Source: Struthidea cinerea (taxonomy: Eukaryota; Chordata; Aves; Passeriformes; Corcoracidae). From it: 64,000 nt of DNA. The translations under genes and the position numbers were made by a program. The notes under the pieces are model-generated. The model was not told the origin of the DNA. It did not search any database and saw only the letters and a list, made by a program, of their open reading frames with translations. Position 1 is the stretch's first letter, and each line of letters opens with the position of its first letter. The DNA lies in contig VZTI01000930.1 of assembly GCA_013397865.1 (NCBI GenBank), positions 705,922 to 769,921 of the forward strand, in the 5' to 3' direction. This document shows positions 9,169-21,800 of the stretch, in pieces.

Positions 9169-11513
9169 GAATCAAGCACAAACTCAGGATTATGTTTTTT
9201 CAAGGTATTTGTGCAGAAATACTTCTGTTGGTGACCGAAAACTGCAACAAGGGGAGGTGGTGAGAGTAAGTATAGCAAAACACCAGTTTTTGCCTTGATT
9301 TTTAAAAAATATATTGGGATTCAAATAAGGGTACCACTTTTCCTGTTAATTCCTATTAGATATGAACTGATTCCAACACAAAGATCAATCACTGAAAAGA
9401 GTACAATTCAAACATGTTAAGGCTTACCGGCACACAAACTTTTAACAGCTCAATTTTATCTCTATATTTAAGAACATCTGTAATGCTGACAATATAGAAA
9501 AACTACTGCAGCCTAACCCTATTCACAACCAAAGGTCATATAAGGTGAACTGTTTCAGAAATGTTTTGAAGGACAATCATACTATGATTACAATCAGACC
9601 AGTGTAAGGTATCCCTATACAGACTGGCTTATGTAATAAATAATTCTAAACAACAACAATACAATTCTAAAAGTTTTGGATTATCTGCAATTAGGCTGGT
9701 GATTTTCCTTCAGTAAAATTAGAGTTCACTACATAGCATAATAAATGCAAATCTGCACTCAGTATGGCCTGTATATTTTTTAAAAACAGGCAAATGAATT
9801 ATCCAGTGCATATAGGACATTGCTTAATAGAATCCAGTATCAACGTATTCAAATCCAATTAAGCAATGACTAATTCTATTAATTCTAAGCATTGTATAAT
9901 AGAAGTAACACTGTCATCAGAAGTCCTCTTCATAATACCTTAATTCTGATTTATAGTATAATTCATAAAATAATGGACATTTAAAAATACTTGGCACGTG
10001 TCCAATGGTAGAACAGAAAAGTATCCTCTTTAATATTAAATGAAAGGAAACGCAGTTCAGCTACTTCTATCCACACATGTGAGATATGCCTAGGCAGAGT
10101 TCAGGAGACAATGAGAGCACATTTCTGAGTGTGAACAATGCTTAAAATTTTGGAAAAGTTTCCTGCATAAAAACAATTGTAACTCTTAATTTTATTACAA
10201 TTTTATTAAAGCAATTACTTTAGGTTTATGTTAGACTGAGATCAATCAGGTGCAATTGAAGAGTTTTAGAGCTGTGCCCTAGAAGTGAAATTTGATTCAG
10301 AAGAATCCCAAATTAACTATTACATGAAACTAAAGACTGTATGGGAAAGGACAGTTATCCCAGCACAGGACAACCCTTTATAGGGCATGCAACTTTTCTG
10401 CTATGATTTTACTCTATGCTCCATTCCCAGACTAAGCAACAGACTAAATAACTTGGTTCCCAGACTAAATAACCTTTGCACTGTCATTACTGGGCTTTAT
10501 CAGAATCAGGTAGGAGAGGTCAGTCGGTTCCCATGAGTGTACAGGGATGACATGAAGAACACATCCCACTTGTAACCATGGAAAATGTCTGCTGCCAACT
10601 GGAGAAAGCAAGAAAGGGTAAGAGGGAGTAAAACACAACACTGGAATTTTGTAACAGAGCTACAAGTTGAGCTCCAGTGATCTCTTTTCATACAAGGAAC
10701 AGAGGACTAAGTAGGAAAAGGAGCACCGACCCAAAGACAGATAAATATTGCAGCAGTTCATATTGCTGATAAAGAACCTTAAGAGTCTTATAGGCACCTA
10801 AGAATTCTGTTCACTTTCGTTTTACTCAAACTATGGATGTATTTTTATTAGGGAGATGCACTAAGAATTCCTAAATGAGGTATTGTCTAAAAACCCGTGA
10901 TCCCACAGACTGTCCAGAAATGCTGCCTTGCTGTTGTTACACCTCTTTGGGTAATGAAAGAGTTTAAAGGTTTCTTTTTAAGCATGAATACAAAAAATAT
11001 GTTAGCACAAAGAAAGACAAAGACATTAACATTTTGAAGTCCTGATCTCAGCAGTGAATTTATTTGTGTGAATCTTTTCTAATGAGATGGCAGTTTTATA
11101 ACAGCTAAGAGTTACTACCTTACAGGAATAAAAAAAAAGGAATAGAAAATAAAATAGCTATTTGGTGAGTAAAGATAGGAGCTGCAAAGTAACAGCAATT
11201 GGCTGCAGGCTTCTACCAGGTACACAGACTATAATGGATAAAAAGGAAAGCTAAGAAGAGTTAGCATAAACTATAAACACCATTAAATCATTGACAGGTG
11301 ATATTATGAGATAGGAGTTTGGAAAAAATTTGCTTCCCTAAGGCTAGCATTACATTTCCTAATTCCCTTTTCTGATAATTCAAGATAGAAAATTGCCTGA
11401 TGATAATATGACTGCAAGTATGTAGCACTACAGTAATATATACAGCATAAACACACTAATAAATTTCTGAGCTAAATAAAACTTCTACAGCTGTAGCTTA
11501 CACACTTATATTT
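9169..11513. other. AT-rich stretch, no gene recognised
   Basis: A possible 49-base mini-exon at 9217-9265 (acceptor tttgtgcag, donor gtaagt) is noted among the findings but not called. Near 10430-10475 the phrase cagactaaataac occurs twice in close succession. Otherwise nothing is recognised. Confidence 0.3.
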
Positions 11514-11538
11514 TATGGTATTTTTGAAAAATACCATA
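11514..11538. repeat. 25-bp near-perfect palindrome
   Basis: Arms TATGGTATTTTT and AAAAATACCATA are perfectly complementary over 12 bases around a single central G. It could extrude as a cruciform or be a tail-to-tail duplication scar. Function unknown. Confidence 0.85.
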
Positions 11539-14500
11539 CTCAAACTATCCACATAAAAGTCACTGAATTACAATTTCATAAAGGTCTTTAATACGTTTAG
11601 TCCATAAAGCCAGGTACATTCTAAGGATACTTCTAAAGAGACATAAATAAAAATTGTGTTCCTATTAAGATATAGAGTGGATAGCAGTCAGATTAGCACA
11701 GATGAGAAGGCCAATTTTACTTATCACACCGGCATGTTTCAAATGTAATTTGAAAATTACCATTTTGTTGAATTAAACTTACACCTCCAATTGTTAATTA
11801 AGCATCTGAATTAATATAAATTGAAGTAACAAAGAAGCCATGCCAGCTCTTCAGCCAAACAAGCAGTAGTCATGTAACTATAAAGGTGCAAGATGTAATG
11901 ATGTGTGGCTGCTAAGTAGCTTTTGTATATATTTCTACAGTACAGCAATAAGGTTAAACTTCAGCCTCTCTACCTCTGGTATAATTAAGTGAATATTATT
12001 AATTTTCCCACACTCATTGTCACAAAGAACAACACCTTAATACTCACTGATGCTTAGGAAATAAAATTGGAATTTGATGCAGAGAATTTATGAGAAACCT
12101 GTCATTCAAAGGAAAAGATTCCTCAGAGGGTCAGAGATGGCAAGAGAAGTTTTCAAAAGGGATGAGGACAGGTTAACTCTGTGGTACAAACCAGCAAATT
12201 CCTACAGGACATCCATGTCAAATAACTGACCCTAACACCTTTGATGTTCTTGAAAAGAGCACAGATTCCTGGTACTAAAAAAACAAGCCCAAAAAGTGAC
12301 ACACACAAACCCCTCCACCAAGTCCTACCCCTGCCAAAAAACCCTGACCAAAAGCCAAATCAAAATCAGAGACACGTGCTGGTTTTAAGGCATTACAACT
12401 TCAAGGACTCCCAAAAGAGATATCTTGTCTCACAGAAGAGTTCTTCTGGGCAGCACTTGCCAATATTATACCTTTTGTTTGCAGCACTGCCCCAGTGCAG
12501 GGAAAGAGCACTCTAGGCAGAGCTCATCAGACAGTGGCAGCTGCACAGGGAGCACCCTCAGACAGCCAGGAGTGACACGTGGGGAGCCGGCCAGGAAGAG
12601 AAGCCAGGCAGCAAAAGTCCTGCAGGCAGGGAGGCTTCTTTATCCTCACCTTGAAATCTGTCCAACAGTGAGACATCTCAGAGGAGCCTGATGAGCCAAG
12701 GTCAGTATCTTACCCTTTGTTTATATCTTTTTGAATAACTTTTCCAAGGCTCTGGCATTAGTCCCTGGGAAGTAGTTCTAAGGTGTTGTCTGATAAGAAG
12801 TGCTCTATTGGGTGTCTATAATTGCTCTGTAACTGCTGTATATCCACGTTACACAAGGCATGAAACAAACTGATCCTGCCCTTGGTGATAAGTCTGGCTA
12901 TCCAACAATCAGCAGGTTGGAGACCTTCTAATGTCAAATGCAAACAGTAAGAGAAGGATCCAACTTCTTGGCTCAGGGTTACACTGCAAAGCACAGATGT
13001 AAAGTGAGCAGGGAATTCACCCAGAATAAAACAAAGCAGCTGAAAGGCCCATCAGAGTTGAAATCTTTTGGCCTTGTAAAGGATGACTGAACAAAATTCA
13101 AGAAAAAAGAACAGCTCAGGAGCAATTTTTTTAAAAGAGTGACTGCAGAACAGAGGTTGTGAGAGGATATAAAGAAGCTAAAATAATAAAGCAATGACAG
13201 ACTTAAGATTGAAAATTTAATTTTGAAATTTTGGGTACTGGCATAGGCCCTGATAAGAGACAAGATCAAGATAAAGATCAGAGAAAAACTGTGAGTGAGT
13301 ATGAATGTTTGATAAAGTAATGGGATTTACAAAACTGAGAAATATACTAAATCCACATTGAGTTTAGGTATGCTGAGAGATTTTGGGCATCAAAGAATAA
13401 AAAATTATACCGAAAAGACCTTGTAGTCCGTCTTTCCTCAAAGTAAACAAACAAGTACAACTTGAAGTAAGAGACCACAGAAAGCAACTCCTTAGCAACT
13501 CTTAACATTGATTAATAAATATATCAATCAAATATATAAGAATATATTAGTAAAATAAATATATTAGTCAAAACCCTGTCTTACACTGGTAAACAAATCC
13601 TTGCTAATAAAGAAGGTAAATATACTGCAATACAAAACAGGCAAACACATTAGAAAAGAAAAAAATAGATAATACTTTTCTTGGATAGAGGCTCAATGCC
13701 TTCAACACATATCAATCATCAAGCTATGTGCACGTTCAGCCCAGCAGATAGCTGTAGAGATACAGGAATGAAAGCAGTTTAGAGAACATTTGAAAATACC
13801 TGATAGCCACAGTACAACACATAAAACAGCCCAGTGTGTGACACTCAGGCCTCTCTCACACTGCTCCTGGGGCTGACACTGGGAGGCAAAGATGACAGTC
13901 TGAAATCATGGAGTAAGTAAAAGGCAGACTATTTTCTGTCTATTATGGAAAGTCAGGAATCAGATCCTTGCTCCTTACCAAACCTGTTTCCATTGCCAAA
14001 GTAGCGTGCTAAAATACAGTAAAAGAACACTCGCCACTCCAAAGAGTTCGAGAACATATAACTATTACCACATAATTCTAATGCTTTTCTCCAGGACTTC
14101 TGAGATTTAGTAGGGTCCTATCTGACTGGTTTTTGCACTTTTAGTTAGGAAAGACAGAACTTAGGAAATCTTCTGCACAGTCCAAATGTTTCAAACCTTG
14201 ATGTACAGCCTGAACCTGTAGGCATGTCAGTAGTCCAACCAAAGATATACGTACACATGTCAAAAACCCTTACACTTCAGTGGAAAACAAAGCAACTCCC
14301 TCTCCTCTTTTCTCCCAGTCCAGACAGTTCTGACAACTTCCCTGTGCAAAAACATCCTCTGCATCTACAGGTTTAAGGTGTCCTCAAAAAACACTTTCTG
14401 TTGTTACACCACTGCATTAAATAGCACGGTTAATTCAAGCAGAACAAGCTCCTCGCCACATAGTGCCACTTCTGCCCCACAGCTCAGTGCCATGGGGAAC

Positions 14501-16185
14501 CCAAACAAGACTTCCACGCTTCTCCTCTAATGCTGCTTCACTCCAAATCAATTACAGCTTCTTAGAAAGGCTCTTTGATGGCTGAGAGTGCCTACAGCAA
14601 TTTTTTGACACCTTTAAGCTCTGTTAATTTTCACCTATATCTTTAAGATAGAATCATATTTAGGAGCCATCACATATGTACAGGATGTGGACTTTAAGAC
14701 TTCAGATTTGTGAGACTTGTGACAAATGGTGAGGGTTTGTCACATTAGAAACTCTGACTAGAAAGAGCTACAACAGATGTGGTTGGAGACAAAATAAGAG
14801 CATGATAAGGCTTGCTCTCTGATTCAAATACTGTGTTTGCTCTTTATGCTAACAAAATTTATTAGTAGTGATTTTTTATGTGAAATTGTAGTATCAATTT
14901 GGAAAACATCTGTTGCACCTAGGTAACTTATAATGACCTTTTCACATTTTTCTCCTTAAATCTGAGTAGTCTTATCAATATTCAGGGAGTTGGTAAGGTG
15001 CTAGGAACACCTATAGCAGAGAAAGAGGCAGAGATAGGGAAGGGCTCTGATATATTCTCATAACTAACTTCATATTAATTAGAGCTATAAAGAGTTAGAA
15101 TGTTCAAAGCCATTTTCTTAAGACTGGGTAGACTGTACAACACATGCACTTTAATTGATTCTAAATCCCCTGATCTCAGCTACTCGAGCAGATACAGTAT
15201 GACAGCAGACTGGTGTCATAGTGCCACAACAACTGGATATGTTCCCAGGGACCAATACTTCAACATAGCGTAAAGGAGAAAGGTACCTCCATTATCTTAC
15301 TTTCTCCTTCTCAGTCTCCTTCCTTCCCAAGTAAAAGAGAAAAAACCTCAAAGCATGAAATTTCGTTATTTTTGTTCCAAAGTGGGAAAAAAACTTTACT
15401 TTTTCTGTAGGAGGAGGTGAACAATTTTGTGATCCCAGATCCGTGTTCTAGCTGCAGGTAATTTTTTCTTCTTACTATATATAGCTTATGGTCCACACAT
15501 TCCATACTGTTCTAGTCCACTTAATTTTTTTCTCAGGAAATATCAAAAAAGAAAATTTGATGATCAGTACCCAATTCTCTTTTCCCTGTTCTCCATTACC
15601 AGTAAAACACTCTTATTTAAAGCAAAGATGTAGGTGTTAGTATGTGGTGGTTTTAAACACATAATACACATCTTGTGCATCCTGATCCTTGTTTGTTTGC
15701 CCCATGAACACCCATAGAAGTCCCTATGGATGGTACAATTTTAAATAAAATAATTATCTCGCTGCACCTTTTACTTCTGACTACAGTTTTTCTCCTTGTG
15801 AATGCATTCTGAGTTTTTGCAGTGTGAACAGGATTTTATTAGCAGTTTTTTCTGCAGCTTCATCAGTGTCTTAGCAGTTACTTTAAACATTTTGAAGAAC
15901 AAATGTCAACATGTGAATACCAGTTAATTTGCAAGTCCAGTGGGATTCATAGATAAAAAATGGGAAGTGGAGCACCAAACCAACACTTTCAAATCAGACT
16001 AAAAACATATAAAATCAGAACAACCTTCTGCTGCCATTTTCCGCAGTGAGCAGGAGTTTACTCCTTTAACAAAATGGAGATGGAGTTGGATAGTGCTGAA
16101 GCTAAGACTACAATATCTTAATTCTATACATAAATTGTGGTGCAATTTTTAAAGATACTGATCACCTGAGGCTTTTTTTGCATTT
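11539..16185. other. AT-rich stretch with one GC-richer patch at 12480-12720
   Basis: Most of this stretch holds nothing recognisable. At 12480-12720 GC content rises and two overlapping plus-strand frames (12241-12516 and 12425-12691) open, but neither resembles a known protein. The patch ends near a donor-like AAG|GTCAGT at about 12699, with no convincing matching acceptor. The AT-rich run near 13500-13570 is low complexity. Confidence 0.3.
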
Positions 16186-16189
16186 TAGG

Positions 16190-16330
16190 ATGGCTGAGAA
16201 CTCCATTGAAGGTTGCCTGTTTTCAGGCACTGATACAGCAATTTTCCAACTCAGCAACATGGAAGAAACATATGCCAGCATGTGCAAAGATTCTCTGGCA
16301 GACATTTGCAGCCTCCCTCTTTGCAGGTGA
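16190..16330 (+). CDS. Candidate small ORF (46 codons) or exon
   Basis: A pyrimidine-rich tract ending in gcattttag (AG at 16187-16188) precedes an ATG at 16190 in a strong Kozak context (A at -3, G at +4). The frame runs 46 codons to a TGA at 16328-16330. The same end reads TTTGCAG|GTGATG, a donor-like site, so the unit could be a 138-base exon (16189-16326) instead. The peptide begins MAENSIEGCLFSGTDTAIFQ; it is acidic, has four cysteines and shows no recognised domain or membrane segment. It lies antisense within the inferred sulfotransferase intron. Balanced composition and double splice borders raise it above background, but chance is not excluded. Confidence 0.25.
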   Translation: MAENSIEGCLFSGTDTAIFQLSNMEETYASMCKDSLADICSLPLCR

Positions 16331-19300
16331 TGATGTGTCTAAACCTTGTACCATTTCATAAGAACTTCAGTATTTTGAAAAAGCCTCACATAGACACAGT
16401 AGTTCAGAAAGATTAATATGAAATTTAGTTAGGGAAAGAGGATTGCTGGTGGAATCTCCAAATTACTTCCACAACCTAACCCTCCTCCTGCTCTCAGGGT
16501 TTAGTACCTCAGTGTTTGGCCATTTCCACATATAGTGGTTTGAAAGCATAGTCATAATACTATTTCCCCTGAGCCCAGTTTGTGAGAAATGTGTACTTCT
16601 ATTTAAAGCAACATCATGTTTAATTCTGTGACAATACAGGATTTTTTTTGTGCATTCCGATTATGAGTGTTCATTCCTCTTACCTTAAATATGTGCTCAC
16701 AGGGGAAAATAAATCTGGATTTGAAATTTAATTTGTAACTATAAGATATGGAATAGTTATTTCTGTTTATAGCATACTAAAAAAGGTAGTGCAAATACGC
16801 AGTGTACGCTAGTGGTTATTGATGCCAGCTCTGTTTTAAAGCAATGGTAATAGCTTTTCCTCTCAAGGGAGGGCAGTATTTCTTCTACAAACTATAAATT
16901 GTTTATATTATTTCATATTTTTAATGCTGAATTTTCATCTTAGATTTGTCGTTTGATATTTCTTGGCTAAAATATTTTCAGACTCATGTCCCACATAGTC
17001 TTAATGGAATCTATCAATTTTAAGCAAAAAGAACAATATTAAGTGAAGGTTAAATTTCTTCTGCAAGGTTTTTTGTCCAGGGAGACGACATGGATGTACG
17101 ACATGGAAAATTATTACACCTACTGATACCTTAAGAGGAGTTACAGTCAAAAGAAAAAGTCACTTTGAGTTTATAGATAATTAACAGTTCGGAGCAAATT
17201 TCGAGATCACAATCAGGATTCTGGGATCAAACAACGTTAAAGTGTCAGTGTGTGAGAAATAAGGGGTTCAATTACTGAATGTGAAAGAGTCTTGATTCCT
17301 ATATTATGGAGCTTACCAAAATTATATAAGAAATTAGGGCATAGCATGTCAAAAAAATCATAAAATAAAACTATTTCCTCTGACATTTAAAAAAATATAG
17401 CTGATATATCTGTCATTCAGAGTCCAGAAATATTTCAGTCAAGTATAAAAGTACCAGGAGAAATAAGCCATGAAGTCCAAACTATTTCATAAAACATCAT
17501 GATCTGCTGTGTATGTATGAGTATGCAAGAGAAATTGAATGTGAAGTACTTTAAATTATAACACATAACCGTCTTCTACTAAAAGCACCACAAAATCAGT
17601 AGTGAAAGAGGAAAGGAGTGGAGAAATCAAGGGAAGTTATGAAAAGCAAAAAATTAAACACTTGTAGGAAAAACCAGGTCATTAATCATTTTAGTGAGCA
17701 GAGTTAGGTTCCATACTCATGCAAATATGCACAGACACACATATATAGCACACAGAGAAATAAAGAACAGGCAGTAATAGAAAATAATATAGGCAGATTA
17801 AAGAATTTAAATTACTTGGGTTTATGAGCAATGCAGCCAATGCTGATAAACGTAGATTATAAAAGTGCATTGCAAATAGATAAATGTGTGTACAGTGGAA
17901 ACATGGTCAGGATCAAATATTCAAGTGCAGAAGAACTTACATTTGTTTCTACATATCAAACCTTAAGAAAATTTAGATTCTACTGTAGTGCAGGTACAAA
18001 GGGAGGCAAAAGTGGTTAAGGGTGGTATCATGGTAGATTCAAACGGAAATCGAATTAATTGGAGTTCAGGTTACACATGTTCTTGTGGGGACAGGATCAA
18101 ACATACCTTGGGAAGTTATGCCATAACAAAGTGAGAGGGAGTTTGAATTTACAGTTGATCACACACTTCCCAAATAGAGCAGCTTACTTAAACTCTGCAT
18201 ATTCACATGGGGAGCTAATGCTCAGCAGCTAATGTGTTTTAAAATTTACACCTTGGCTTTTTCACAGTAATATCCCCTTGAAGACAAGCCTTGAGAGTAA
18301 AATTTTTCAGAACCATTTATGCTGGTCTCATTCTAGCTCCACAGAAGTCAGTCATAGAATTATTTTCTTAGTAGCAAAGTTATGAATATTTTGAAACATT
18401 CCCCTCTCTTCCTCATCTTGTGCTTTTCAGAATTGTATTTCTCACCTTGTAGTGATATTACAAAGGCAAATTCAAACACCTTGAATGTCTAGGTGATAGA
18501 AAAGTGGAGGAACCCATAAAATGAATTCCTTAAGATTGAAATCCTGAGTTGCATTGCTACAGCTGAACAATAAAGGAAACATTAAATCACTATGCATGTT
18601 TAGAATTACATCCAGGTGTTCTGGAGGGATTTTAAATTACAGAGCTGACAAACTACCAAGCAATATCAGCCCACATGTTGAAAGATATTTTAAACCTGTG
18701 AACAATACTAAAAATGTCACGATCATTGATGTAAATTGAGAGAAATTACATCACAATTAGTGAGGAAATGGAAAGGAGCGATGATATGCTAAAATTAAAT
18801 CAATTTATTTAGATTATACCTCCCTCCCATAAGAACAAACACATCCAATTTTGCTGAACACAATTTTTACACTGCTTTTAGATTCCATCGATTATGCAAG
18901 CTAAAGAGCATGGAGTAAAAAAACCAGATTGACAATGTTTATTTGGCCTTCTGACAAAGTACTTCACTATTAGTCTCAGGGTAAAAAAGCAAAGACTCAA
19001 TGTGGATTTAAAAAATAGCTCAGAAAGCAAAGTATAGGAATACACAGGAAATCCTCAACACCCAGTTAATTCACAACCTTGCACCAGACATCTCTTTAGA
19101 AAAAGGGACTGGCTGAGAGTTTCAAAGGAGTCCAAGGAGCATCAGTTACTGATTCATTTGAAATTTGAATTTCAAATTAGAGATAGACACCAAGATCCCT
19201 CAGACTTCTTGGAAAGCCCTACCCTTAGGATTCTTTGTGAAACACTCAAAAATCTCAATGAAAACGTCAGCTGGATGCACAGCAGTGGTCAAAGGCCAGC

Positions 19301-21520
19301 TCATTATTAGTATGCAAAAGCAGTAAGAGAAAATGGCAGAATAATTTTAATGTATTTTGGTAAACTAATGGTTCAGAGGGACTAGAACAGTGTGTTTCAT
19401 TCTGGTCAATCTCTCTCAAAAGGAAGAGGGAGTTCAGAGGTGGCTGTCAACAGAAGATTGCAAGCATAAATAATTTGTTAATATAAGGAGAGAGTAAAAA
19501 AATGCAGAGTCTGTACTTTGCTGCATTAGATAAATGAACTAAGATAACCCTTGCTCATTCCCTCACAAGTTTACAAAACACATTTCAGTGAAACAAAAAG
19601 GCAACAAAATTAAAACTGACAGTTATATGCTCTAAACAATGCACAATTAATCTAGGAGTGTCATTGCCACTAAATAGTATTGCAGATCTACGTAACGTGA
19701 CCAAAAAGAAAGCAACTGCCAACAACAAAAAAAGAACATTTTAAGTTATATTTCAAAGTAGAGTATTTAATTTCTTATATAAAAAATCTACCATAAAAGA
19801 AGATTTTACAAGACCTCCAGGCGAAACAGAGATCAATTTGAGAAAACCACATTTCTAGCTTCATAATAACTAGAGGTATATCATACAGAAATATGTAGCA
19901 ATTTACTAAAGGTACTTTTCAAAGAAATTTCATATAAATAAAGTCTAAATAATTTTTAATGCATTTGGATGTGTTTATTGAGTTCTGTGAAAAGAGGGAG
20001 AGAGAAAGATCTCCATTTCTGACTAAAAGACCATAGTCTCCACTCTCATCTCTCAAAGCCCAGCTTCTGTCTTTCACTAATTTAGTAAAGACTAGGAAAT
20101 ATACAATTCGAGCATACAGTCTGACATTGATACTGAAATTCCAAGCAAATCTGGATTTACAGAAGACAAGGAAGAGCAGAGCAGCATGCCAGACTGGAGT
20201 CCCATTCCAGAGGAGAAAAGGCTGCAGATATAAAAAGTGAAGCAAGCTAACAGAGAAAGTTAGGAACTCAGCTGCTTCCATGTTTTATAGATGCCAGGGC
20301 ACAAAGTAACATGATTAAGTGATTAAACCTAAGAGGACATGTGATAGCAAGCACAGTTCATTTAATTTCAGATTGTGAGTCACGTTTTCTAGATTTCGGC
20401 TGTTCTCACTGATCTATGAACTTTCCGTTGCTTCATATTTAAACAAGACACCAAATTGTAGGCCTCTTTCCTCAGACCATACCTCACTAACACAGAGTAC
20501 AATAAGATTATGGTCCATGTAAACGATCCTTACATTCTTCCTGCCTTTTTGCTTGGATGGCATTAATTCTTGGACAGTTTCTAATCCATCAAATCACATG
20601 AAATTCTTCAGCGCAGCACTCTTATCTAGCCAACAACTCCACACCTGGGATTTGTACAGTTAAACATGTCTCTTGTTTTCTACTTATACTTGTTTCTATT
20701 AAACTGCAGCCTGTTTTATGCAAACCTTTTCTTGGAGATAGCAACAGCATTTTGACACCCAGTCCTGTTCTCCAATATGCTTGAACCCTTCCTGTCTTAA
20801 AGCTGCCCTTGTCTCCCCCAAATCCAAGTAATTAAAGATACCACCTATTGGGGTTTTCATGCTTAGAAATTGTGCAGTCCAATGTGTCTTTTTGCCAATG
20901 AACACTGAACTCCTCAGTACAACTTTCAATCAAGATGTACTAAAAAGGAAGTACAGGAATTAAATACAAGGCAAGAGTTGATATGTGATTAAATGCAGAA
21001 AAAGAGGTATGAATATATGCAGTGAGCAAATTAAAATATAATTAGCCATGAAAGGAACATAATTCCATGTGACAAACAACAAACATCTAGAAATTCTATC
21101 CCATTCATCTCAATGGAGATGTTAATTTCAGATTAAGTCAAATTAAAACAAACAAAGAAGAAACAAAGCCAGCTCTCCATTTCTGAAGCTGCTTGAAAAT
21201 CGAAGCATGCTTGCATCCCGGCAGTGTTTTTAACTGAAAAATTTGTTAAGCTTCATCTAAGAAAGGCTATACCTGGTTGAACCAAGCATTTACTTGTCTT
21301 GTACCCCCTCTCTAGCAGTGGCCCATCAGGACACTTTAGGGAGTGTACAAAGCCAAGGCAAACATGCAGCGTTTTTTTCCAAACACACTTTCCTAGGCTC
21401 CAGCACATCTGAGCTTCAGTGGCTCTCTGGAACAGAATCATGAGCTTTATAGTCCTTAATGGATAATATTAGTAATTCTGTAAATCTTACTACTTTTTAC
21501 TACTTTTTGAATCACTGTAA
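16331..21520. other. AT-rich stretch without recognised features
   Basis: No gene, RNA or dispersed repeat recognised. At about 17084-17108 the unit acgacatgga occurs twice in close succession. A small inverted repeat lies near 19157-19178. A 120-codon minus-strand frame at 19919-20281 has no recognised features. Confidence 0.3.
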
Positions 21521-21524
21521 ACAT

Positions 21525-21800
21525 GGCTTCTGTCAAGGAGTTCCATGGTGTAACTATGTGAAATTGAAAAAATATTCCTTTGGTTCAACTTAAACACACC
21601 ACCTGCTAGTTTCCTCTAATGCTTGCTGTCCTTGCAGTAAAGAGCCAGTGAACTCACTCGTAATCTATTTACTCACCACTCATGGGTTAATAAACTCATA
21701 GCCTTCTTCAATTTTCTTCTTCCCAGACTGAAAGCTTGGAGTTCTACTTGTTCCTTGTTTGAAAGATCTATTTAAACATCCTTTACTCATCCTACCCATT
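21525..21800 (-). mobile_element. Old CR1/L3-like LINE fragment
   Basis: The plus strand shows gagttccatggtgtaactat, then a 'ttaaacacaccacctgctag' phrase, then a part like 'catagccttcttcaattttc' and 'agactgaaagc'. These follow the order of a degenerate ancient reptilian CR1-type consensus read in reverse orientation. Strongly diverged. Recognition is from memory of the consensus, without alignment. Confidence 0.4.
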
